From assembly GCA_944470555.2 (NCBI GenBank), contig OX104127.1, positions 67,045,646-67,109,645 on the forward strand: DNA of 64,000 nucleotides, read 5' to 3'. The translations under genes and the position numbers were made by a program. The notes below the pieces were generated by a model, which worked only from the letters and a program-made list of their open reading frames with translations, made no database searches and was not told the origin of the DNA. Source of the DNA: Heterobilharzia americana. Its lineage: Eukaryota > Platyhelminthes > Trematoda > Strigeidida > Schistosomatidae. Positions 36,301 to 42,341 of this stretch are shown here, one piece after another (within the stretch, counting starts at the first letter, position 1; every line of letters begins with the position of its first letter).

Positions 36301-39207
36301 CTACAGTGGACTGCTTATGGGGGTAAAATCTGTATTATGTGAATGTTTAATTTAAACCATCGTACATAATAACTTGCTTATTTGCTGGTAATGGAGTAGA
36401 TTAGGGACCTTAAGATATTCATATGAAGCCACGATATCACCTGGGCATTAGTTATCAATATGGATAAAAACATTTCCTCTCGAGTCTGTAACGCAAGGAT
36501 CTATGGCTTAAGACTTTAAGTATCATATCTTTAAACCTACCAAAACATCACATCGGTAATCTCCCTTGTTGTTGTAGTTGTGGTTAAAAATGTATTTTCT
36601 TACAATGATTTTAAGACCTTTCTTTTACGTCTTTTGATTACTATCTGTCTTATCTATTAAGCTTCCTATTGATTGCTTACTTTCGACTACCATCATGGTT
36701 TGTGTTTGATAATATCAATGCATATTCACAAGTTTGGATATGAATTTCACTACAAGAATATAGAAATCTCAGATGGATGAATGACAAAAATTGGTAGATA
36801 ATTTTTAGATGTTTGGTCCTCAGATCAGTCACTAATCAGTAGACACACTGAGATCAGCCCAATCTATCAACTAATGAAAAGCCCTCAAAACAACAGTAAA
36901 GTCAGAGTTCAAGAAAGCAGGATACTGAGTAAAAATTAATGTAAAGACAATAAAAATACGATTATGAAAACAACCAGTCACATCCTAGATTGTGACGGCA
37001 AGTTATTAATTTTCATGGCGCACCTCTTTCTGAAGCTTTTGCTGATGATGTCCAGAATAACAATGAAAGCTTCGTGTTTGTTCTATGTAACGCAGAAAAC
37101 ACAACATAAAAATGATTACCACATGGCTTAGTGCCTACATTCATGCACTCAGGGAAAACACGTGTCAAAACAGAAGTTAGGTTATTCCTTTACGAACTGG
37201 TAAAAAGTTGGCAACCGATATCGCTGTCTAGTTTGTAGGGCTCAGTACTGACCGGATTCTATTAATGCGACCAGTAAGCTCATTTGCAACCATGACGTAA
37301 CTGGTCTTCCCTATGTGATACGGACGTGCTTTATATTATTATTATTATTTGTCCCTTGGGTTCCTAATGGAACATAGGGCTTCAGTAGCACGTCTTCAAT
37401 GCTCTCTGTTCTCTGAAATCTTTTGAACCTGGCTACACGACAGCCCAAAAGCTCTCATTTCCTCCTCGTACGATCTACTCCATATCACCCTCAGTTGGGA
37501 CGCCCAAGTCGTCGCTTCTCATCGGGATTCCACTCCAGTGCCTGACACGTGATGTTCCCAGTCGGCATTCTCAGTGTATGTCCAATCCGATCAATCTCCA
37601 CTTCCTTCTGCATATTACTTGAGTGATAGGTTCTTGGTTGGTTCATTTCAGGGCCAGAGTTCCTTGTTGCTTGTTCTTTCTGGCCATATGATCACCATCT
37701 TCAGTACCGAGTAGGTGTAGACGGCAGCTGTTGATGATGTATGTCTGTAGTTTATTGGAAATGCATTTCGTAACGCGCCAGGTCTTTGAACCATCACATA
37801 GAAGCACTGACTTGACTGAATTGGTGTTGAAAATCCAGATCTTATTCACACTTTATGCTGAGTGTAGATCTCCACACTGATTTCAGGTTAATGAACACCT
37901 GTCTTGCCGTCTTTCCGATCCTGACTTCAACGTCCTCGTCTGTGCTGCCGTCTGTAGTTGAAATAGTGCTGCCTGGATAGGTGAAAGAGACTACTTCCTC
38001 TAAGTTTCTCCTGTTGATGGTAATTCGAGCTTCTTGTTGTTGTCGGTGGTGGTGGTGGTGTTGTGGTTGGGTATCTTCATCACCTACGTCTTCTCCACAT
38101 TCACTTGAAGTCCCGTCTCCGCTGCCTCACCTCTTCTGTCAACTTGTTAGTTTCCGCCTGTAGATCTTCAAGGTTGTGTGACATTAGACACAAGTCATCA
38201 CTGGCGAAATCCGAATCTTCTAGGATCTTTTCCACAGTCCAGCCAGCGTATCCCCCTCTTCTCGCTCCCCACAGTTATCTGCTGCGTGATTCAGTTTAGT
38301 CGACCACAATCAGGAGTATCATGGGTGATAGTAGACAGCCTTGTCTTACTCCTGTCTTCTGTCTTCACTTCAAAGGCATCATTGAGCTTCCCACTGTGAA
38401 TTACTTGGCATGTGGCGTGCTTTACTCAGTGCTAAAGTCAGAGACCCGGCCAGTAAGTTGGTCAGATCATGACTACCCCTTTGTAGGACTGGATTATGCA
38501 CAAGAATCTATTACCAATGGCTAATCTATAATACCGTCTAGTCGTTGTTGTTCAGTACTAACCGGAGTACATCATCCAGTTTCTTTATGTTTGCAAATAA
38601 GCCTTGCTAGTCAGTACTAATTCATACGAAACTTAGATCCAGGGCTTCCTGCTGACTGACTGCCAACATCAAACTTTAAATGTTATTAATTCTTCTTAGC
38701 ACCTTTCAGACAGTGGAGGAAATCGAATATGCTTATTTAGAAGCTTGAAAGGACAAGGTGATACACGCATATAAATGACCAGAAGGACTAAGAAGCGTCA
38801 CATCAGTCGAGTAAAGATAGACGTCTATATCGACAGCAAGAAATACACTGACATTTGTTTAAATTGTATCCTCATCTCTACAACAGTCACCTTATTGAAA
38901 ACTGACTGATCTACGAAAATGAATTTTTTTTTCTCATCAATCACTTCTATTCTTTAACAGCTTTAATTAATGACTTGTTATCCAATTATTTTTATAGGAG
39001 ATGGTTAATTTTTCCATTATTTCATTTTCTTTCTTCTCTCTTTCTCTCTCTTTCTTCCAGGAACGAAGTAAACAAAAAGCCAGTAGTGTATTTGAATTCG
39101 TAGCACGTAAACCGAATCTACTCCCATTAATAGATATACAATTAAAAGAGTTTGGTGAAAGTGATCAAGAAATAGGTTACTACATGGATGCTGTTTGTTT
39201 CAGTTAA
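4562..39207 (+). CDS. Fibrillar-type collagen alpha chain, 3' part (8 exons)
   Basis: Join of 4562-4885, 8007-8060, 8494-8746, 15594-15776, 19974-20281, 29656-29754, 35794-36036 and 39061-39207. Every junction is GT-AG, the phases agree (0,0,1,1,0,0,0), and the sum is 1611 nt: 536 residues plus stop. Residues 1-234 are 78 perfect Gly-X-Y triplets; 235-271 form a linker with an R-V-R-R site (251-254); 282-304 form a short heptad coiled coil; about 313-536 match the COLFI C-propeptide ([40 protein letters not shown]). The product should be secreted, trimerise from the C-propeptide and form extracellular matrix fibrils. Exons of 54 and 324 nt (6 x 54) fit the fibrillar collagen pattern. The N-terminal part is upstream of the window. 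The chain type within flatworm collagens was not determined. Confidence 0.95.
4886..8006 (+). other. Collagen intron (3.1 kb)
   Basis: Intron from GTAAGT at 4886 to the acceptor after a T-rich tract at 7981-8006. No coding sequence or recognised transposon was seen; short open frames here have no recognisable composition. Confidence 0.75.
8007..8060 (+). CDS. Collagen exon b (54-bp triple-helix exon)
   Basis: Exactly 54 nt, six Gly-X-Y triplets ([18 protein letters not shown]), the classic unit exon of fibrillar collagens. It is flanked by a T-rich tract plus AG (8005-8006) and by GTAAAT at 8061. It is too short to appear as an ordinary open reading frame. Confidence 0.93.
8061..8493 (+). 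other. Collagen intron (433 bp)
   Basis: Intron ending in a T-rich tract and CAG at 8491-8493. No other feature is recognised. Confidence 0.8.
8494..8746 (+). CDS. Collagen exon c (triple helix)
   Basis: 253 nt: 28 Gly-X-Y triplets plus the first base of the next Gly codon. Donor GTTAGT is at 8747. The split G/GA codon is completed by the next exon at 15594, which supports the pairing of these two exons. Confidence 0.94.
9480..9800 (+). repeat. tRNA-like SINE with hammerhead sequence
   Basis: The tRNA-like part (about 9640-9705) has an A-box-like TGGTCTAGTGG and a B-box-like AGTTCGATTCT, as in RNA polymerase III promoters. It is followed by hammerhead-related sequence (9717-9780). This order matches the SM-alpha SINE-like family known in schistosomes. 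Edges are approximate. Confidence 0.7.
9717..9780 (+). ncRNA. Degenerate hammerhead ribozyme sequence
   Basis: Contains the 5' strand GTAGGTACATCCATCT in degenerate form, the core CTGACGA (9734-9740), the stem II left arm GTCC, then GAAA, then a GTC cleavage triplet and the 3' strand GATTCCACTG. The right arm of stem II (normally GGAC) has decayed to ATG-rich sequence, so stem II cannot form well. Probably inactive. Confidence 0.6.
11524..12500 (-). mobile_element. 5'-truncated RTE LINE fragment with target duplication
   Basis: Covers the RT thumb/connection and C-terminal region only (for example [17 protein letters not shown]-like and [12 protein letters not shown] in one frame at 12041-11775). 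It is flanked by GATAGATAGACTTA at 11510-11523 and GATGGATAGACTTA at 12501-12514, a 14-bp target-site duplication with one mismatch. 11541-12480 is identical to 17307-18246. No TAA tail is visible at its 3' end. Confidence 0.85.
13151..13216 (-). ncRNA. Hammerhead ribozyme, catalytic core intact
   Basis: Read on the - strand: outer stem I strand GGCAGG, core CTGACGA (13201-13195), stem II GTCC-TAAGTA-GGAC (perfect 4-bp arms), GAAA (13180-13177), very short stem III, cleavage triplet ATC (13171-13169), then GAATTCCACTGC. The conserved CUGANGA and GAAA residues and an NUH site are all present. Weak points: one A-C mismatch in stem III and a G-G at the base of stem I. It matches the SM-alpha hammerhead architecture; activity is uncertain. 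Confidence 0.75.
13455..13520 (+). ncRNA. Degenerate hammerhead sequence (opposite strand)
   Basis: Contains CTGATGG at 13469-13475 (last core A changed to G), a partial stem II, GAAA at 13490-13493, and GCTGGATTCCACTGC. The base at the cleavage position is G (13501), which is not an NUH site, so it should be inactive. Confidence 0.6.
15594..15776 (+). CDS. Collagen exon d (helix end and linker)
   Basis: 183 nt starting with the two bases that complete the split Gly codon. It encodes the last eight Gly-X-Y triplets (ending GPP GPP GPI), then a non-collagenous linker with acidic and aromatic residues ([10 protein letters not shown]) followed by R-V-R-R-S at 15713-15727, a furin-type consensus. 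It ends in phase 1 before GTGAGC at 15777. Confidence 0.95.
15777..19973 (+). other. Collagen intron (4.2 kb) with RTE copy
   Basis: Intron from GTGAGC to TTTAG at 19969-19973. It holds a truncated RTE copy (17270-19067) and a possible tRNA-like repeat near 19205-19310 (TTGATAGAGCACCAG is box-A-like). 15777-17269 has no recognised gene. Confidence 0.75.
17270..19067 (-). mobile_element. 5'-truncated RTE LINE copy
   Basis: Antisense RTE sequence running from about the start of the RT domain (19067) to the 3' tail (ATT)n at 17272-17296. The RT part (18246-19067) is recognisable by similarity to the copies at both window ends but is broken by indels. The 3' part 17307-18246 is base-for-base the same as 11541-12480. 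Confidence 0.85.
19974..20281 (+). CDS. Collagen exon e (coiled coil and COLFI start)
   Basis: 308 nt beginning with AT to complete a split Asp codon. It encodes a heptad-like segment ([18 protein letters not shown]) and the start of [29 protein letters not shown] and ETCIKP. Cys 318, 353 and 365 of the window product are here. The positions normally called C2 and C3 are Ala/Glu and Ser. The Asp and Asn residues of the calcium loop (DPNLG...D) are kept. Donor GTAAGC is at 20282. Confidence 0.95.
20770..20960 (+). repeat. SINE of a second hammerhead-bearing family
   Basis: Has a B-box-like AGGCTCAATCC (20809-20819) followed by CTGCTGAGCAGTCTCCTACT and GATGAAATAGC. The second part resembles a hammerhead core (CTGAGGA-stem II-GAAA) with a changed core base (CTGAGCA). 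Related copies lie at about 24.9 and 41.0 kb. Confidence 0.5.
21302..21366. repeat. (TA)n microsatellite
   Basis: 65 nt of uninterrupted alternating T and A. Likely polymorphic in length. Confidence 0.98.
22330..24755 (+). mobile_element. CR1/Jockey-like LINE, 5'-truncated, frameshifted
   Basis: Successive frames (22344-22970, 22978-23247, 23196-23798, 23741-24100, 24118-24342) form one collinear reverse transcriptase split by frameshifts and a stop. Motifs include [29 protein letters not shown] (motif A), [15 protein letters not shown] (motif B) and YADDL at 23783-23797. The upstream endonuclease is missing, so the copy is 5'-truncated. The 3' end lies near the AATAAAGTGAATTATTATTC stretch. 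It belongs to the CR1/Jockey side of non-LTR elements, unlike the RTE copies around it; schistosome SR1 or Perere elements are possible relatives. Confidence 0.85.
22344..24342 (+). pseudogene. Broken reverse transcriptase of the LINE
   Basis: The N-terminal piece (to 22970) is a basic region before the RT fingers, ending at a stop. The palm is split between two frames at about 23745-23790, between motif B and YADD. All catalytic Asp residues (motif [14 protein letters not shown]) are still encoded, but no single frame contains both. Confidence 0.8.
24830..25150 (+). repeat. SINE-like repeat, hammerhead part mostly deleted
   Basis: Shares the segment GATAAAACAGCTG..CAATCCTTCGAGGTTTCCAGTGG with the second SINE family and ends in the same GATGTCAGTC-GTGATGAATAC motif as the copy at 41.0 kb. 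The core CTGAGGA and stem II are missing. Edges approximate. Confidence 0.5.
27640..28127. mobile_element. Cluster of three MITE-like palindromic elements
   Basis: Copies at about 27640-27730 (right half clearest), 27791-27927 and 27991-28127. Each complete copy is about 140 bp, starts with ACTTTAAAGTCCACCCTA-like sequence and ends with its inverse AGGATGACCTTTAAAATCACT. No protein is encoded. Related single copies are at 39817-39958 and 46957-47096. Confidence 0.75.
28706..28769 (-). ncRNA. Hammerhead sequence with core C3 changed
   Basis: On the - strand: TGCAGGTACATCCAG, then GTGACGA where CTGANGA is expected (the catalytically essential C3 is G at 28754), GTCCCAAATAGGA, GAAA, then a shortened stem III. 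The stem I strands fit the SM-alpha type. The C3 change should abolish cleavage. Confidence 0.65.
28940..29000 (+). ncRNA. Hammerhead sequence with 2-nt core deletion
   Basis: CTGA at 28947-28950 runs directly into AGTCC, so two bases of CTGATGA are missing. The rest is very well kept: stem II GTCCCAAATAGGAC, GAAA, stem III ACG/CGT, cleavage GTC at 28976-28978 and CTGGATTCTTCTGC. Probably inactive because of the deletion. Confidence 0.65.
29656..29754 (+). CDS. Collagen exon f (COLFI)
   Basis: 99 nt, 33 codons, phase 0 at both ends, between TTTCAG (29650-29655) and GTAATT (29755). Encodes the WWISHLK segment, which corresponds to the WYISK strand of vertebrate COLFI. Two Asn-X-Ser sequons (NNS and NAS) are present. 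Confidence 0.92.
29821..31410 (-). mobile_element. 5'-truncated RTE LINE copy
   Basis: Runs in antisense from the start of the RT domain (31410) to the (ATT)n tail at 29822-29837. Fragments of RT ([16 protein letters not shown] and [14 protein letters not shown] at 31291-30971; [20 protein letters not shown] at 30339) show indels. CCGAAATTA at both 29818-29826 and 31407-31415 is a likely 9-bp target duplication, partly overlapping element sequence. About 30061-30830 is nearly identical to 37571-38340. Confidence 0.85.
34310..34480 (+). repeat. Dispersed SINE-like repeat (third family)
   Basis: Contains GAATAGCTCAGT..TTCAATCCCC with tRNA-like spacing and the phrase CCAGGGCTTTCTGATGATTGCTTCC. 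Related phrases (CCAGGGCTTCCTGCTGACTGACTGCC) recur at 38580-38670, and on the - strand at about 43460-43520, with a more distant one at 43940-44010. Family and edges unknown. Confidence 0.4.
35374..35557 (+). mobile_element. Very short RTE LINE 3' end
   Basis: The last about 170 bp of the RTE family in sense orientation (GATGAGTTGGGC to CACCAGGAACGCAAGAGG), ending in AAAATAATAATAAA. Flanked by ACATACACTG (35364-35373) and ACATACGCTG (35558-35567), a 10-bp target duplication with one mismatch. Confidence 0.85.
35794..36036 (+). CDS. Collagen exon g (COLFI core)
   Basis: 243 nt, 81 codons, phase 0, between TTTGTAG and GTAAGT (36037). Encodes [20 protein letters not shown] (the QLTFLRLLS..A.QNITYHCKN segment of COLFI) and DVKVKDEC. 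Cys 434 and 487 of the window product are here. The vertebrate Asn-Ile-Thr sequon is ILT in this chain, so that N-glycosylation site is absent. Confidence 0.95.
36037..39060 (+). other. Collagen intron (3.0 kb) with RTE copy
   Basis: Contains the mosaic RTE copy at 37334-38415 and a dispersed repeat near 38480-38670. Ends in a long pyrimidine tract (39028-39058) and AG at 39059-39060. Confidence 0.8.
37334..38415 (-). mobile_element. 5'-truncated mosaic RTE LINE copy
   Basis: Antisense RTE 3' region with (ATT)n tail at 37334-37352. CGTGCTTTA at 37325-37333 and 38416-38424 is a clean 9-bp target duplication. The 3' part (to about 37565) resembles the young subfamily seen at 41.9 and 62.7 kb (AGCTCTCATTTCCTCCTCG), while about 37571-38340 is nearly identical to the copy at 30061-30830. 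The tail and the body thus come from two subfamilies. Confidence 0.85.
39061..39207 (+). CDS. Collagen exon h (COLFI end and stop)
   Basis: 147 nt including the TAA stop at 39205-39207. Encodes [20 protein letters not shown] and ends AVCFS, matching the usual ..RLPIIDI...PVCF end of fibrillar collagen C-propeptides. Cys 534 closes the set of six retained cysteines. Confidence 0.95.
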   Translation, partial: ERSKQKASSVFEFVARKPNLLPLIDIQLKEFGESDQEIGYYMDAVCFS

Positions 39208-39214
39208 AAAAAAT

Positions 39215-39288
39215 AATAAAACAGGCAAACATATAAAAAAACTTACCAATTATTGCTATCTATCATTATGATGTGATGAATAAATAAA
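39215..39288 (+). promoter_or_regulatory. Collagen polyadenylation signals
   Basis: AATAAA at 39215-39220 lies only 8 nt after the stop codon; further overlapping AATAAA hexamers are at 39279-39284 and 39283-39288. The second group is more likely to be used, giving a 3' UTR of about 100 nt. Confidence 0.6.
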
Positions 39289-39816
39289 CAACTAATTATT
39301 CAAGCTGAATGACTTTACGTTGCTTCTTTCTGTTTTTTTGTCTCCTCCTTCATTACTTGTCAAAATGTAATCTTGTTACACCTTGTATTATGAAATAGTA
39401 GACAAATGTATACTAAGCATTTTATGTCAATATGACTTCGTTCAGATTTATGCACGATGCAAACTTTATTTCAACGGTTTTCTTCATATTGTACAACACT
39501 TACACACACGGCATATTTGAAACAGTCAAAAACTCATACAGTTTGCATTCCTTTATTAAAGGTGTACAATTAATAACGTGTAAACTGAAATCACCTTCCA
39601 TAGTTAGAGTTGACTAGTATGGAAACAGACATTGTTCACCTTTAAATTAATCCACATCTGTTAATGACGAGATACGAAAGTTTATCGTCGTATTTTAATC
39701 CCACAAGTTGATAAATTCCCATCAGTATGACAAAAATTCAGTGCTGCCCAAACTCAGTAGTAAGTATAGCGATTAATATATTTCAATGAATACTGTAAGA
39801 AGTGATCTCTTGATGA

Positions 39817-39958
39817 CTAACTTTAAAGGCTACCATACCAATGAGTGAAATAACCAATTCGATTTCTTTATTTTGACTGGAAAGATATTTTTTTCCATAA
39901 AATACAGGACTCTAATTAGTAACTTCGATAGTTGTTAGGATGACCTTTAGAGTCACTC
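39817..39958. mobile_element. MITE-like palindromic element
   Basis: About 142 bp, from ACTTTAAAGGCTACCAT to AGGATGACCTTTAGAGTCACT. Inner motif GAAATAACCAATTCG and CATAAAATACAG match the copies at 27.8, 28.0 and 47.0 kb. No coding capacity. Confidence 0.75.
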
Positions 39959-40899
39959 TCTACTGACCGGATTATGGCAGTCACTATAGTTACAAAATTG
40001 ACCTTAAATTTAACAATATTTTTTATCTGTTCAGTTCAGATACTTAATCTTATTGCATACAGTAAGATAAATTTTATTCAACTTTCGAATAATCAGATAC
40101 CTAGAAAACGAACTCCAGTAATCATTTATAGATTGGCCAAAAAATACTATCTAGTTCTGACTGTAAAATAAACATTACTGAGTGAAACAAACAAACATGA
40201 GAACTTAGGTCTTATTCTGTTTGCAGGTAATTTATCTACCAAGACATAATGTTATTCATAAATATAGTTTACTAGCTTGCATATAACTAAAAAACCGTTG
40301 TACACAGTTATGCAACACAAGCAAACATCAGTGAACATCTAAATCAAGTCTAACGTTTTGCTGGTAGTCAAGTTTTCAAAATACTACATCTTCTGAAAAT
40401 GACAAAACGTATATTTCACTAACTCGTACTACACAACAAATGACCAGTGAAGGAGGAAAATAAAGATGACAACCATTAGTTATCCAGTTATTACTCTAGT
40501 ACTTACAAGGGCATTGGAACTGGGGTGAATCTCGTGTACAAGTGATCGCATCATTTACAGAAATGACATTAACGATATCTGTGATATGAATTGATAGAAG
40601 TTGAGAAACATGTACCATTCGACTTCGATTCAGTGGCTAAGTAGCAAACTTGCTGTCCATGAGACCTGATTATCTTTGGTTCATTCCCGTACACGAATGA
40701 GAAGTTTTAAACTTCCAATAAAAAGCTAACCGATTCTTTGTGGTTCACATTTGTTCCCTAAGCGATATCGATGTGTGATAAAAAGACTGCACTGAGACTA
40801 TATATATTTGAAACTTGAGAACACAGTACAGTTGTTCAAGTTGATTTGTCCTACTGGTTACAACTTCTCATTAGAACTTCGGGATATACATCTCGAAGC

Positions 40900-41080
40900 G
40901 TGTCACTGTACTTTAGTTTGAGGTTAGTGGGCTCGCTTTGAGACCTGAAAATCCTGAGTTGGGTCCCTGAAGGGTACCGTGAGAGTGCTGCTGAGGAACC
41001 TCACACTAAGACGAAACAGCCAAGTCTTCAGTGATTCTCTAATTGATGTCAGTCCGTGATAAATACTGCCTTGAGACGTA
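40900..41080 (+). repeat. SINE of the second hammerhead family
   Basis: The tRNA-like front (about 40920-40975) has GGTTAGTGGGC (box A) and GAGTTGGGTCC (box B). It is followed by a hammerhead-like block with an intact core CTGAGGA (40991-40997) and GAAA (41013-41016) and a GTC triplet (41024-41026). The tail GATGTCAGTCCGTGATAAATAC is shared with the copy at 24.9 kb. Confidence 0.6.
40984..41040 (+). ncRNA. Hammerhead-like sequence of the second SINE family
   Basis: Core CTGAGGA (40991-40997) fits CUGANGA, then ACCTCACACTAAGAC in place of a GTCC-loop-GGAC stem II, then GAAAC and AGCCAAGTC. Core bases are present, but stem II keeps only two pairs, so folding is doubtful. The cognate family core is probably CTGAGGAGTCC..GGACGAAAC. 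Confidence 0.45.
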
Positions 41081-41785
41081 TTTCTGTCCAACTTGATTTT
41101 AAGATTCTAACAGCATTCCAAATATAGTTTTGTTGACACACCTTTAGATTTATAACTCGATCCAATAATCAGTTTACTTGGGTATATTGATCAAAATATT
41201 GTAAAGTGCTCTTTCATTTTGAATTTACCTTTCAACTAAAAATGACTTATACGAAGGCTGTACTCCAAGCATTATATTATTATTCTTATAGTGGAATCAT
41301 TTACCAGTAACAGACTAGAATGTAATAGTGTTAAATAATTTTCCTGAAGAACTGCTTTACATTACTTTGTTGTTTAATTACTAATTTCAACTTACAAAAT
41401 AGAATTCATATGTGATTAGTTTCTAATTGATCACGTTGTTCAATGATGTGTAACATTAGTTGATGAAGTTTTTTGTGTCAGAAGTAACAATTGATGACCA
41501 TGAATGGATGGTTTCCAATGGAAACAGTTTTTAATAATACAGCTGGGCATTCGAAATGTTCATATGTGAAAAATGTCAACATGCACCAAGTAATCTATGA
41601 ATCAACCATTCACAATACACTATACCTAGAGGAAAGTATTTATTTTAAATCGAAAAGATTGATAACAAATTGAGATACTGATGAAGTTTTCGACAGAAGT
41701 CTGTTACTAGCATTTTCCTGTTGAGGAGAATGAACCTACCTTTGAATGCTTAACCTCAAAAAAAGTCAGAACACTAGTTTTATTT

Positions 41786-41800
41786 CCCCCCCCCCTCCCC
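41786..41800. repeat. Poly-C tract
   Basis: Ten C residues, a T, then four C (CCCCCCCCCCTCCCC). Simple sequence that stands out in an AT-rich context. Confidence 0.95.
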
Positions 41801-41858
41801 AGATGATTAACCTGCTAACGTTTAGGCGGGTTTGTTAGCATAAGTAGACTGAATAAAT

Positions 41859-42329
41859 TATTATTATTATTAGTCCCTTGGGTTCCTAGTGGAACATAGG
41901 GCTTCAGTAGCACGCCTCCAGTGACCTCTGTTCTCTGAGATCTTTTGAACCTGGCTCCACGACAGCCCAGAAGCTCTCATTTCCTCCTCGCATGACCTCC
42001 TCCATGTCACCCTCGGACGTCCAACTCGTCGCTTCCCATGGGGATTCCACTCAAGGGCCTGACGCGTGATGTCCTCAGTCGGCCTTCTCAGTGCATGGCC
42101 AATCCATCTCCACTTCTTCCTGCATATTTGTTGCGTGATAGGTTCTTGGTTGGTTCGTTCCAGAGTTCCTTGTTGCTTATTTTTTCTGGCCATCTGATCT
42201 TCAGCAGCGAGCGTAAGCAGTTGTTGATGAATGTCTGTAGTTTATTGGAAATGCCTTTCGTGACGCGCCAAGTCTCTGAGCCATACAAGAGCACTGACTT
42301 GACGTTGGTGTTGAATATCCGTATCTTGT
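41859..42329 (-). mobile_element. Young 5'-truncated RTE LINE insertion with perfect TSD
   Basis: The last about 470 bp of the RTE family, encoding IRIFNTNVKSVLLYGSETW through ALCSTRNPRD with one frameshift near 42160, plus an (ATT)n tail. GACTGAATAAAT at 41847-41858 and at 42330-42341 is a perfect 12-bp target-site duplication. Closely similar to the copies at both window ends, so a recent insertion. Confidence 0.93.
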
Positions 42330-42341
42330 GACTGAATAAAT

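Larger units (their letters stand above)
39289..41846. other. Intergenic sequence with MITE, SINE and poly-C tract
   Basis: AT-rich region downstream of the collagen gene. It carries a MITE-like copy (39817-39958), a SINE (40900-41080) and a C-rich run (41786-41800). No gene is recognised. Confidence 0.7.
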
